Source: DTNV01 sp964388435
Lineage (GTDB): Archaea > Micrarchaeota > Micrarchaeia > Norongarragalinales > UBA8480
Assembly: GCA_964388435.1 (NCBI GenBank)
Contig: CAYMAH010000023.1
Coordinates: 1-5,859, forward strand
Reading direction: 5' to 3'
DNA: 5,859 bases
Shown: one piece after another, positions 1 through 5,323 of the stretch
Layout: every line of letters starts with the position of its first letter
How positions within the stretch are numbered: the first letter of the stretch is position 1
Notes under the pieces: model-generated
Database searches by the model: none
Told to the model about the DNA's origin: nothing
The model's input: the letters and a program-made list of their open reading frames with translations, nothing else
Position numbers and translations under genes: made by a program

Positions 1-207
1 AACTTTTGTTCCGAATTTTTCAAAGCTTGAATAATCTACGGGAATGATATTCATCCAATTATTTTTAATCAGGTAAGGCATGGAGGGCATATAAAAATCG
101 ATTTCTACTCCAAGTTTGGATAATTCTCTTGTGAGGAAAAAGCAATGAGTTGCGAGTCCACCTGACATAAATGGAGGAAATTCCCAACCTATCATCGCAA
201 TTCGCAT
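1..207 (-). CDS. Glycosyltransferase, GT4/GT5-type, N-terminal fragment (runs off the left edge)
   Basis: Reading the minus strand from ATG at 207 gives 69 uninterrupted codons to the window edge. The protein begins MRIAMIGWEFPPFMSGGLAT and continues with THCFFLTRELSKLGVEIDFY. This is the typical start of a GT-B fold glycosyltransferase of the glycogen/starch synthase or GT4 type: a first Rossmann beta strand, an EFPP segment, the Gly-Gly-Leu loop near the nucleotide-sugar site (residues 15-17), then the helix with an L-x-R-E-L-x-K-x-G pattern and a second strand. Such enzymes transfer a sugar from a nucleotide- or lipid-linked donor to a glycan, lipid or protein acceptor. The C-terminal donor domain is outside the window, so substrate and exact family cannot be decided. 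It is transcribed divergently from the radical SAM gene. A weak GTGAG precedes the ATG, and a TTTTATA box lies about 32 nt upstream. I see no sign of damage in the visible part. Confidence 0.8.
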   Translation of the reverse strand, partial: MRIAMIGWEFPPFMSGGLATHCFFLTRELSKLGVEIDFYMPSMPYLIKNNWMNIIPVDYSSFEKFGTKV

Positions 208-235
208 GCTCACATATCAACCCGCATCAAAGTGC

Positions 236-242
236 TATAAAA
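236..242 (-). promoter_or_regulatory. Putative TATA box for the glycosyltransferase gene
   Basis: On the minus strand this reads TTTTATA, preceded by CAGGG, centred about 32 nt upstream of the glycosyltransferase ATG at 207. The spacing fits an archaeal TATA box with a short or nearly absent leader. A second candidate, GGGTTTAAATCC on the minus strand (273 to 262), lies about 60 nt upstream and would give a longer leader. I cannot tell which is used. Confidence 0.4.
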
Positions 243-404
243 CCCTGTTTTTAAAAACAAAGGATTTAAACCCACTTAATCAACTTATTTATTAGTTTTT
301 TCTACTATAAAAGCATTTGTGCACTCTTATATCATTTTGACATCTAATAGTAGTTAAATTATGGGCTTTTTTTTGTAATAATTTTTTAAGAATCAATTTT
401 AATA

Positions 405-422
405 AAATCGTTTATTGTCGAA
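405..422 (+). repeat. Left arm of an 18-bp inverted repeat bracketing the radical SAM gene
   Basis: The sequence AAATCGTTTATTGTCGAA is repeated in inverse orientation at 1609-1626 with 17 of 18 positions identical; the only difference is T versus A at the seventh base. The two arms enclose the radical SAM gene and its upstream repeats. The match does not extend further without gaps. Confidence 0.7.
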
Positions 423-435
423 TAATTTAATATTA

Positions 436-481
436 TTTTGTAAAGGTTTTCTTCAAAAAACCATGGTTTTGTAAAGGTTTT
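436..481 (+). repeat. Pair of 15-nt direct repeats, TTTTGTAAAGGTTTT
   Basis: Identical copies occupy 436-450 and 467-481, start to start 31 nt apart, or about three helical turns. A related form with a two-base CG insertion, TTTTGTCGAAAGGTTTT, lies at 1637-1653 just upstream of dxr. The AAAGGTTT core also resembles the BRE plus TATA start seen at 5796-5808. The copies could be regulator binding sites or duplicated promoter elements. Confidence 0.6.
457..470. repeat. Perfect 14-bp palindrome AAAACCATGGTTTT
   Basis: The sequence equals its own reverse complement. Its left half also pairs with GGTTTT at 445-450 across the loop CTTCAA, so two mutually exclusive hairpins can be drawn (445-462 or 457-470). 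The right half overlaps the second direct repeat. A dimeric operator is the simplest reading; function is not shown. Confidence 0.55.
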
Positions 482-491
482 TGAACAGCAG

Positions 492-500
492 AATTAAATA
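492..500 (+). promoter_or_regulatory. Putative TATA box for the radical SAM gene
   Basis: AATTAAATA is centred about 31 nt upstream of the ATG at 528. Initiation roughly 25 nt downstream would fall almost at the start codon. That fits the absence of any ribosome binding site before this ATG and suggests a leaderless or near-leaderless message, common in archaea. This is inference from spacing only. Confidence 0.4.
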
Positions 501-527
501 GTAGTTTTTTTCAAGTTTATACATAAA

Positions 528-1607
528 ATGCAATTCAAACAGAAAGAGATGGATAAATATCATTTGAGATTTACAATAACTCCAAATTGCAATTTTCGTT
601 GCTCATACTGCCTTCCAAAATGGTATAAAAACATACCTGAACCTATAAACACAAATGAAGCTGTAGAGATACTTAAAGCAGCATATGCTTGTGGAATTAC
701 TAGGGTTCACTGGACTGGTGGAGAACCTACCATAAGAAATGACTTTACCGAACTTGTTAGATCAGCAAAGGAAATCGGATTTACAAAACAGATTTTAACA
801 ACTAATGGTTATAATTTATACAATAATATTGATGAACTTATTGATAATGGGCTTACTAGGATTACCATAAGTTTAGATACGTTGAATCCCAAGCAAAATA
901 AGCTCATAGAAGAGGGAATTTCTATAAAAGGTTCATTATTTTTCAAAGAAGTTTTGAAAGGCATAGAAATGTCAGTTGAGAAACTACCCTCTATTACAAA
1001 AATAAGCATTGTAACAATGAAATCAACTTTGCCTGAATTTAAAGATTTTATTGATTACGCTCAACAAATGAATTCCAAAGGATACAAAGGCAAGCTTGTA
1101 CTAAAATTTGATCAATTTTATCCTTGTAATCCAGCGCAATTATTTTCTGAAGGTCAATCTTTTTGGAAGAAAGAATTTGTAAGTGAAAATGAAATAATGA
1201 AAACTCTTCAGAATATTTCTACTATTACCTCCTTGAAAAGGGAGGATATTGAAGGCGATAATCCAAATTATAGGTATTATTTGTTAGATGATGTAGATGT
1301 TATAGTAGGAGTTCTTGCTTTATTCTCATGGGGATACCCTTGTGGAAAATGGTATAAACTGAGAATTGAATCAAATGGAATTCCTTCTATTTGCATATCT
1401 CAGCCTAGAAATGATTCTTTAGTTGGAAAGCCACTAGGTGATAAGATAAAAATATTAAAAGATATTATTTATTTTCGTGATGAAAAATTAGATTTGATTT
1501 GCCCAAATAGAAAACATTACACCTCACAGCTAGGTGGTCCGCGATTTGGAGAAGTTGGAAATTCATTGTCACAAGATTATTTTAATAAAATATTAGGTGG
1601 TTTTTAA
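528..1607 (+). CDS. Divergent MoaA-like radical SAM protein
   Basis: This 359-residue protein has the radical SAM cluster motif C21-x3-C25-x2-C28, a GGEP SAM-binding motif at 64-67, and TNG (92-94) and SLDTL (115-119) segments typical of MoaA, the enzyme that starts molybdenum cofactor synthesis from GTP. The C-terminal region lines up with MoaA's second iron-sulfur site: C272 and C289 keep the 17-residue spacing of the outer cysteines, but the middle cysteine is Trp275. R14 and R279 match two GTP-binding arginines of MoaA and K277 replaces the third. The protein ends in GGF, whereas MoaA ends in a catalytic GG. It is therefore a MoaA relative, probably with an altered second cluster (C325 may substitute) and perhaps another substrate. 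I do not assign moaA. No Shine-Dalgarno precedes the ATG; Met8 at 549 is an alternative start. The gene is AT-richer than the operon that follows and is bracketed by an inverted repeat. No other cofactor gene is nearby. Confidence 0.8.
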   Translation: MQFKQKEMDKYHLRFTITPNCNFRCSYCLPKWYKNIPEPINTNEAVEILKAAYACGITRVHWTGGEPTIRNDFTELVRSAKEIGFTKQILTTNGYNLYNNIDELIDNGLTRITISLDTLNPKQNKLIEEGISIKGSLFFKEVLKGIEMSVEKLPSITKISIVTMKSTLPEFKDFIDYAQQMNSKGYKGKLVLKFDQFYPCNPAQLFSEGQSFWKKEFVSENEIMKTLQNISTITSLKREDIEGDNPNYRYYLLDDVDVIVGVLALFSWGYPCGKWYKLRIESNGIPSICISQPRNDSLVGKPLGDKIKILKDIIYFRDEKLDLICPNRKHYTSQLGGPRFGEVGNSLSQDYFNKILGGF

Positions 1608-1608
1608 T

Positions 1609-1626
1609 TTCGACAATAATCGATTT
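1609..1626 (-). repeat. Right arm of the 18-bp inverted repeat
   Basis: The plus strand reads TTCGACAATAATCGATTT. Its reverse complement differs from 405-422 by one base. The arm begins two bases after the radical SAM stop codon, so the pair encloses that gene tightly on its 3' side. Confidence 0.7.
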
Positions 1627-1644
1627 AAGCTTTGGGTTTTGTCG

Positions 1645-1658
1645 AAAGGTTTTTATTT
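1645..1658 (+). promoter_or_regulatory. Archaeal-type promoter (BRE plus TATA) of the MEP operon
   Basis: AAAGG followed by TTTTTATT, then by TTTTTAAAT at 1656-1664, lies upstream of the TTG start of dxr. The first box is centred about 37 nt from the start, nearly the same distance as the clearer TTTAAATA promoter at the right end of the window (38 nt). The ribosome binding site GAGGTGAGG at 1678-1686 sits between the box and the start codon. Confidence 0.5.
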
Positions 1659-1690
1659 TTAAATGCTTTGAAAAAAAGAGGTGAGGTTCT

Positions 1691-2866
1691 TTGAAAAACA
1701 TCATTTTGATTGGAAGCACTGGGTCTATAGGAACTCAGACAGTAGACGTTGTAAATGGTCATACCGACCTGTTTCAAATAACTGCTCTTGGAGCGGGTAA
1801 AAGAATCGAGTCAATGAAACAGCAAATCCTACAGTTGAAGCACACGCCAGAACTTCTAAGTGTTGAACTTGAAGAGGATAAAAAAAGTCTTGAGGCGTGG
1901 TTGGAAGATAAAGGATTAAATTCAAAAGTATATTCAGGCTTTGAGGGAATAATGAAGCTGGTGGAGCAAGGAGACGGAGATATTTTTATGGGCGCGATCA
2001 CAGGTGCAAGGTGCATTCATCCAACGTTGGTTGCGATCAAAAGAAAAATGAGAATAGCGCTCGCAAACAAAGAAACTTTAGTTGCAGGAGGGCCCGTTGT
2101 TTTAAGAGAAATTAAGAAAGAGGGTGCCGAGCTAATTCCAGTGGACAGCGAGCACTCTGCAATATTTCAATGCCTTCAAGGAAGCAAGCAAAAAGAGATT
2201 AAAGAAATTATTTTAACTTGCAGCGGGGGTCCTTTCAGAAATTTTACAAAAGAACAGATGACTAATGTAACTGTCGAGCAGGCTTTGGCACACCCCACTT
2301 GGAACATGGGAAAAATGCTTACCTTAGATTGTGCGACTCTCGTAAACAAGTCAAGAGAGTTAATAGAAGCAGTGAGATTATTCAATGTGAAGCCAGAGCA
2401 AGTTAAAATCGTAATTCAGCCACAAAGCATTGTTCATTCAGGCATTAGGTTCAGAGATGAGAGTGTCATTCTTCAGTTAGGCCCTCATGACATGAGAATT
2501 CCAATCCAATATTCTCTATCTTATCCCGACCGGATAGACAAAATACCTAAAATTTCAGATTTTGACTTAATAAAAATTAAACAGCTTGATTTTCAAGAGC
2601 CAGACTTTGAAAGATTCCCTTCACTGCACTTTGGTTATAAAGCACTTGAAATGGGGGGTACTGGAACTGCGGTTTTCAATGCTTCAGCTGAAACCGCGAC
2701 TCAGGCTTTTATGGACCACAGAATACCGTTCCTTGAAATGTATGAGTTAATAAAAGAAGCTCTTGACTCGCATAAACCAATCCAAAACCCTTCTCTTGAA
2801 CAGATTTTAGAAACTGACAGGTGGGCTAGGGTGTTTGTTGAAAAGAAAATAGGTGAGCTGAAATGA
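1691..2866 (+). CDS. dxr: 1-deoxy-D-xylulose 5-phosphate reductoisomerase
   Basis: This NADPH-dependent cytosolic enzyme converts DXP to 2-C-methyl-D-erythritol 4-phosphate, the second MEP step and the target of fosmidomycin. At 391 residues it has normal family length. GSTGSIG (8-14) is the NADPH-binding loop, LANKETLVAGG (124-134) a family signature, and D152, S153, E154 and E223 match the metal and substrate residues (D150, S151, E152, E231 in E. coli). H201, W204 and M206 of the flexible loop are kept, as are N219 and K220. The phosphate-binding serine before N-K (E. coli S222) is Cys214. The usual NKGLE reads NKSRE. The TTG start is chosen because AGGTGA at 1679-1684 ends 6 nt before it and the protein then begins directly with the Rossmann strand MKNIILIG. 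It opens the operon; its stop overlaps the ispG start by four bases (ATGA). Confidence 0.95.
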   Translation: MKNIILIGSTGSIGTQTVDVVNGHTDLFQITALGAGKRIESMKQQILQLKHTPELLSVELEEDKKSLEAWLEDKGLNSKVYSGFEGIMKLVEQGDGDIFMGAITGARCIHPTLVAIKRKMRIALANKETLVAGGPVVLREIKKEGAELIPVDSEHSAIFQCLQGSKQKEIKEIILTCSGGPFRNFTKEQMTNVTVEQALAHPTWNMGKMLTLDCATLVNKSRELIEAVRLFNVKPEQVKIVIQPQSIVHSGIRFRDESVILQLGPHDMRIPIQYSLSYPDRIDKIPKISDFDLIKIKQLDFQEPDFERFPSLHFGYKALEMGGTGTAVFNASAETATQAFMDHRIPFLEMYELIKEALDSHKPIQNPSLEQILETDRWARVFVEKKIGELK

Positions 2867-4071
2867 CTTTGGAGGTTAAAATCGGAAACGTAAAGCTAGG
2901 GGGTGGAAACCCGATAGTGATTCAGTCAATGACAAACACGAACACAGCAGACGTTAAAAGCACTGTTAAGCAAACAGAGGAGTTGGTTGAAGCTGGGAGT
3001 GAGATGGTTAGAATGACTGTTCCTAATGAGGAGAGTGCTAGAGCGGTTAAGGAGATAAAGAAAAAGCTTGTCAGCGATGGTTATGATGTTCCGATAATTG
3101 GCGATTTTCACTATAACGGTCATATTTTGTTGAAAAAGTTTCCTGACTGCGCCGAATCTTTGGACAAACTTAGAATAAATCCGGGCAATGCGGGGTTTGG
3201 AGAGGCCAGGGATGAAAATTTCAAAACATTTATCGACATTGCCATGGAACATGACAAGGCCGTTAGAATCGGAGTGAACAGCGGTTCTTTAGACCAGGTC
3301 GTGCTGGCCAAGTTGATGGACGAGGATTTGAAAAAACCTGAAGGAGAAAGGCTTGGAAACGAAGCGGTTTTTACCAACGCCATGGTTCAGAGCGCGGTTC
3401 AGAGCGCTGAAATGGCCGTTGATTATGGTTTGCCTAAAAATAGGATAGTTTTAAGCGTTAAAATTTCAGACGTTCCCCAGATGATAGCCGCTTACAGGAA
3501 GCTTTCAAGCCTTGGAGATTACGCGTTGCATGTGGGTGTTACCGAGGGCGGAGTTGGGAGTAAGGGGATCGTGACAAACGCGGCTGGTTTGAGCGTTTTG
3601 TTGCTTGAAGGGATTGGCGACACTATAAGGGTTTCAATGACTTTCAATCCCGACGAGCCGAGGAGCAGGGAGGTGACCGTGGCTCAGGAGATTGTTCAGG
3701 TTTTGGGTTTGAGAAGTTTTTCACCGCTTGTTACAAGTTGTCCTGGTTGTGGGAGAACAACCACGAACACTTATAGAAATCTTGCTTTTGAGGTTGACGC
3801 TTATCTTAAGAAAATGGCGCCTGTGTGGAGGAAAAAGGGTTTTAAGGGGGTTGAGAAAATGAAGGTTTCTATTATGGGCTGCATTGTCAACGGTCCTGGT
3901 GAGGCTAAGCATGCAAGTATTGGAATAAGCCTTCCTGGAACAGGGGAAGCGCCTTCCTGTCCCGTGATAGCCGATGGGGAACAGATTGCGACAATTAAAG
4001 GGGATTACAAGGAGCTTTCAACTCAGTTTGAGAAAATGATCGACAATTACGTTGAAACACATTACAAGTGA
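2863..4071 (+). CDS. ispG: 4-hydroxy-3-methylbut-2-en-1-yl diphosphate synthase (IspG/GcpE)
   Basis: IspG reduces 2-C-methyl-D-erythritol 2,4-cyclodiphosphate to HMBPP (MEP step 6), using a 4Fe-4S cluster and an external electron donor. The N-terminal TIM-barrel half shows QSMTNT (21-26), GDFHYNGH (80-87), RINPGN (104-109) and RIGVNSGSLDQ (135-145). The C-terminal cluster domain has C293-x2-C296 in SCPGCGR and C340 in MGCIVNGPGE, with E347 as the usual fourth ligand. C296 to C340 is 44 residues compared with 32 in E. coli, and the ending (ISLPGTGEAP, 355-364) recalls the longer form I associate with Alphaproteobacteria. Length 402 is normal for that form. AGGTGA (2851-2856) ends 6 nt before the ATG and supports this start, which overlaps the dxr stop. 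The electron donor is not encoded nearby. Confidence 0.95.
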   Translation: MTLEVKIGNVKLGGGNPIVIQSMTNTNTADVKSTVKQTEELVEAGSEMVRMTVPNEESARAVKEIKKKLVSDGYDVPIIGDFHYNGHILLKKFPDCAESLDKLRINPGNAGFGEARDENFKTFIDIAMEHDKAVRIGVNSGSLDQVVLAKLMDEDLKKPEGERLGNEAVFTNAMVQSAVQSAEMAVDYGLPKNRIVLSVKISDVPQMIAAYRKLSSLGDYALHVGVTEGGVGSKGIVTNAAGLSVLLLEGIGDTIRVSMTFNPDEPRSREVTVAQEIVQVLGLRSFSPLVTSCPGCGRTTTNTYRNLAFEVDAYLKKMAPVWRKKGFKGVEKMKVSIMGCIVNGPGEAKHASIGISLPGTGEAPSCPVIADGEQIATIKGDYKELSTQFEKMIDNYVETHYK

Positions 4072-4078
4072 TTTGAAA

Positions 4079-4768
4079 ATGAGCGAGGTTATTATTGTAG
4101 GCGCCGGAGCCAGCACGAGAATGAAGGGGATAAACAAGCTTTTGATAAAAATACATGACAAAACCGTCATTGAAAAAAGCATTGAAGCGTTCCAGAACGT
4201 TCCGAGCGTGGAGAAAATCGTTATTGTTTCATCAGAAGCTAACTTCGCCTTTTTCAACGAAATATCCAATAATTATTCAAAAATTTTCGACGTGGTTAAA
4301 GGGGGAAAGGAAAGGCAGGACAGCGTTTACAACGGTTTGAAGGCGCTTGAAAAAACAGGCGAGAATATAGTGATGATTCACGATGGCGCCAGGCCTTTCA
4401 TTTCAAGGGAAGTGATTGAAAAGGCAGAGAAAGAGTGTGAAAATTATGATGCGGCTGTGGTAGCGGTTAAAGCAAAAAACACGATTAAAATGGTTAAGGA
4501 TGGTTTTGTTGAAAAGACCCTTGACAGGTCCTTGTTGTGGGAGATGCAAACCCCGCAGGTCATAAAAAAATCAATTGCGTTTAAAGCTTTTTCAAAAGCT
4601 TTTGAAGAGGGATTCTACGGAACTGATGACGTTCAATTGGTGGAAAGAATCGGGGGAAAAGTGAAAATAGTGGAAGGAAGCTACAATAACATTAAAATAA
4701 CCACGCCTGAAGACGTTAAAATAGCTGAGATGATATCGAGCGAGTTGAAAAAGTGCGAATTGAAATAA
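4079..4768 (+). CDS. ispD: 2-C-methyl-D-erythritol 4-phosphate cytidylyltransferase
   Basis: IspD joins MEP to CTP, giving CDP-ME and pyrophosphate (MEP step 3). The 229-residue protein has the nucleotidyltransferase loop GAGASTRM (8-15) with R14 and K20 as probable CTP-contacting residues, GGKERQDSVYNGL (75-87), HDGARPF (101-107), DRSLLWEMQTPQ (149-160) with the substrate-site arginine R150, and YGTDD plus NIKITTPEDVKIAE (204-217) near the C-terminus. The loop lysine lies in GINK, not the PKQ found in E. coli, a form also known in other bacteria. I start at 4079, 7 nt after the ispG stop, because homologues begin just before the first strand and a weak AAGTGAT lies upstream. An in-frame ATG at 4052 would add nine residues that overlap ispG and match nothing I recognise. 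The next gene is not ispF directly; a Nudix gene intervenes. Confidence 0.93.
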   Translation: MSEVIIVGAGASTRMKGINKLLIKIHDKTVIEKSIEAFQNVPSVEKIVIVSSEANFAFFNEISNNYSKIFDVVKGGKERQDSVYNGLKALEKTGENIVMIHDGARPFISREVIEKAEKECENYDAAVVAVKAKNTIKMVKDGFVEKTLDRSLLWEMQTPQVIKKSIAFKAFSKAFEEGFYGTDDVQLVERIGGKVKIVEGSYNNIKITTPEDVKIAEMISSELKKCELK

Positions 4769-4808
4769 TTACCATAATTTGCATCACGGCGCATAGGAGA
4801 GTGGATTA

Positions 4809-5318
4809 ATGATGTCCGAGGAAATTATTGATGTTGTTGACGGAAACAACGTCATCATAGGAGAAGCGCTTGGAAAGGGAATTCACGACACGAATCTTCT
4901 GCACAGGGCTTCTCATATTTTCATTTTCACGAGTGGGGGGAAATTATGGGTTCAAAAAAGAGCCGACTCCTGCGACACTTTTCCGGGTTTTTTTTGTTCA
5001 AGCGCTGCAGGCCATGTCAAAAAAGGCGAGAGTTACGAGGAGGCTGCTGAGAGGGAGGTGGAAGAAGAGTTGGGTTTAAAGAATGTGGAGCTAAAGAGGC
5101 TCTATTTGCTTCAAGCCTCTCCTGAAACAGTGAACGAGTTTGTGGCTTTTTTTGTTGGAAAGAGCAATGAAAAACCGGTGATGAATGAGGAGAGCTCGGA
5201 ATTGCTTCTCCTCTCAATTGACAAGATAGATTATTTAATGAAAACAGCCAGAATAGTTCCAATATTCAGGAAGCTGTTCGAATGGTACGAGGCGCATTAT
5301 GATTTAAAGGTGATTTAA
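4809..5318 (+). CDS. Nudix hydrolase related to isopentenyl-diphosphate isomerase / YfcD
   Basis: The 169-residue protein has a perfect Nudix box at 68-90 (G-x5-E-x7-REV-x-EE-x-GL), which binds divalent metal for cleavage of diphosphate-linked substrates. The first half, with H26 and H32, VQKR (48-51) and FPG (58-60), follows the pattern shared by YfcD-type Nudix proteins and type 1 IPP isomerase (Idi). Aligned to E. coli Idi, H69 and E110 match metal or catalytic residues H69 and E116, but the catalytic Cys67 is Ala67; the nearest cysteine is C63. Isomerase activity by the known mechanism is therefore unlikely. Its place between ispD and ispF suggests a role in the pathway, for example hydrolysing prenyl or CDP-linked diphosphates or clearing damaged nucleotides, but this is inference. 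AGGAG at 4795-4799 precedes the tandem ATGs at 4809 and 4812; either could be used. A 40-nt gap separates it from ispD. Confidence 0.85.
   Translation: MMSEEIIDVVDGNNVIIGEALGKGIHDTNLLHRASHIFIFTSGGKLWVQKRADSCDTFPGFFCSSAAGHVKKGESYEEAAEREVEEELGLKNVELKRLYLLQASPETVNEFVAFFVGKSNEKPVMNEESSELLLLSIDKIDYLMKTARIVPIFRKLFEWYEAHYDLKVI
5308..5314 (+). promoter_or_regulatory. Ribosome binding site of ispF inside the Nudix gene
   Basis: AGGTGAT is a full match to the complement of the usual 16S rRNA 3' end. It lies within the last codons of the Nudix gene, 9 nt before the ispF ATG. This supports both the ispF start and translational linkage of the two genes. Confidence 0.6.
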
Positions 5319-5323
5319 GCAAA

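Larger units (their letters stand above)
208..527. other. AT-rich divergent intergenic region
   Basis: This 320-base stretch separates the leftward glycosyltransferase from the rightward radical SAM gene and holds no credible ORF or RNA gene. Going rightward it contains two TATA-like boxes for the minus-strand gene (236-242 and 264-270), a run of eight T at 367-374, the left arm of an 18-bp inverted repeat (405-422), two copies of TTTTGTAAAGGTTTT (436-450 and 467-481), a 14-bp palindrome between and overlapping them (457-470), and a TATA-like AATTAAATA (492-500) ahead of the radical SAM start. The density of short repeats suggests regulation or a former mobile-element boundary; this is inference. 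Confidence 0.6.
1608..1660 (+). terminator. Possible stem-loop terminator after the radical SAM gene, or operator of dxr
   Basis: TTTCGACAA at 1608-1616, right after the radical SAM stop codon, pairs perfectly with TTGTCGAAA at 1639-1647 across a 22-nt loop, and a T-rich tract (1650-1660) follows. The stem is AT-rich and the loop long, so it would be a weak terminator. The right arm touches the BRE-like part of the dxr promoter, so it could equally be a regulator site. Confidence 0.35.

Noticed and set aside
367..374. Run of eight T as an intrinsic terminator
   Set aside because: No stem precedes it and no plus-strand gene ends upstream; the whole region is AT-rich.
528..1607. Calling the radical SAM gene a canonical moaA
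   Set aside because: The second-cluster middle cysteine is Trp, the C-terminus is GGF, and no molybdenum cofactor gene is adjacent.
2926..3383. Minus-strand open frames across ispG
   Set aside because: They are antisense to a strongly conserved gene, have low-complexity translations and no start signals.
4052..4078. In-frame ATG at 4052 as the ispD start
   Set aside because: It lies inside the end of ispG, adds nine residues not typical of IspD, and the ATG at 4079 sits just before the first strand with a weak AAGTGAT upstream.
4870..5262. Alternative frames on both strands over the Nudix gene
   Set aside because: The perfect Nudix box in the 4809 frame explains the region; the other translations show no domain.
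4809..5318. Calling the Nudix gene idi (IPP isomerase)
   Set aside because: The catalytic cysteine position is alanine, and YfcD-type Nudix proteins share the same general layout.
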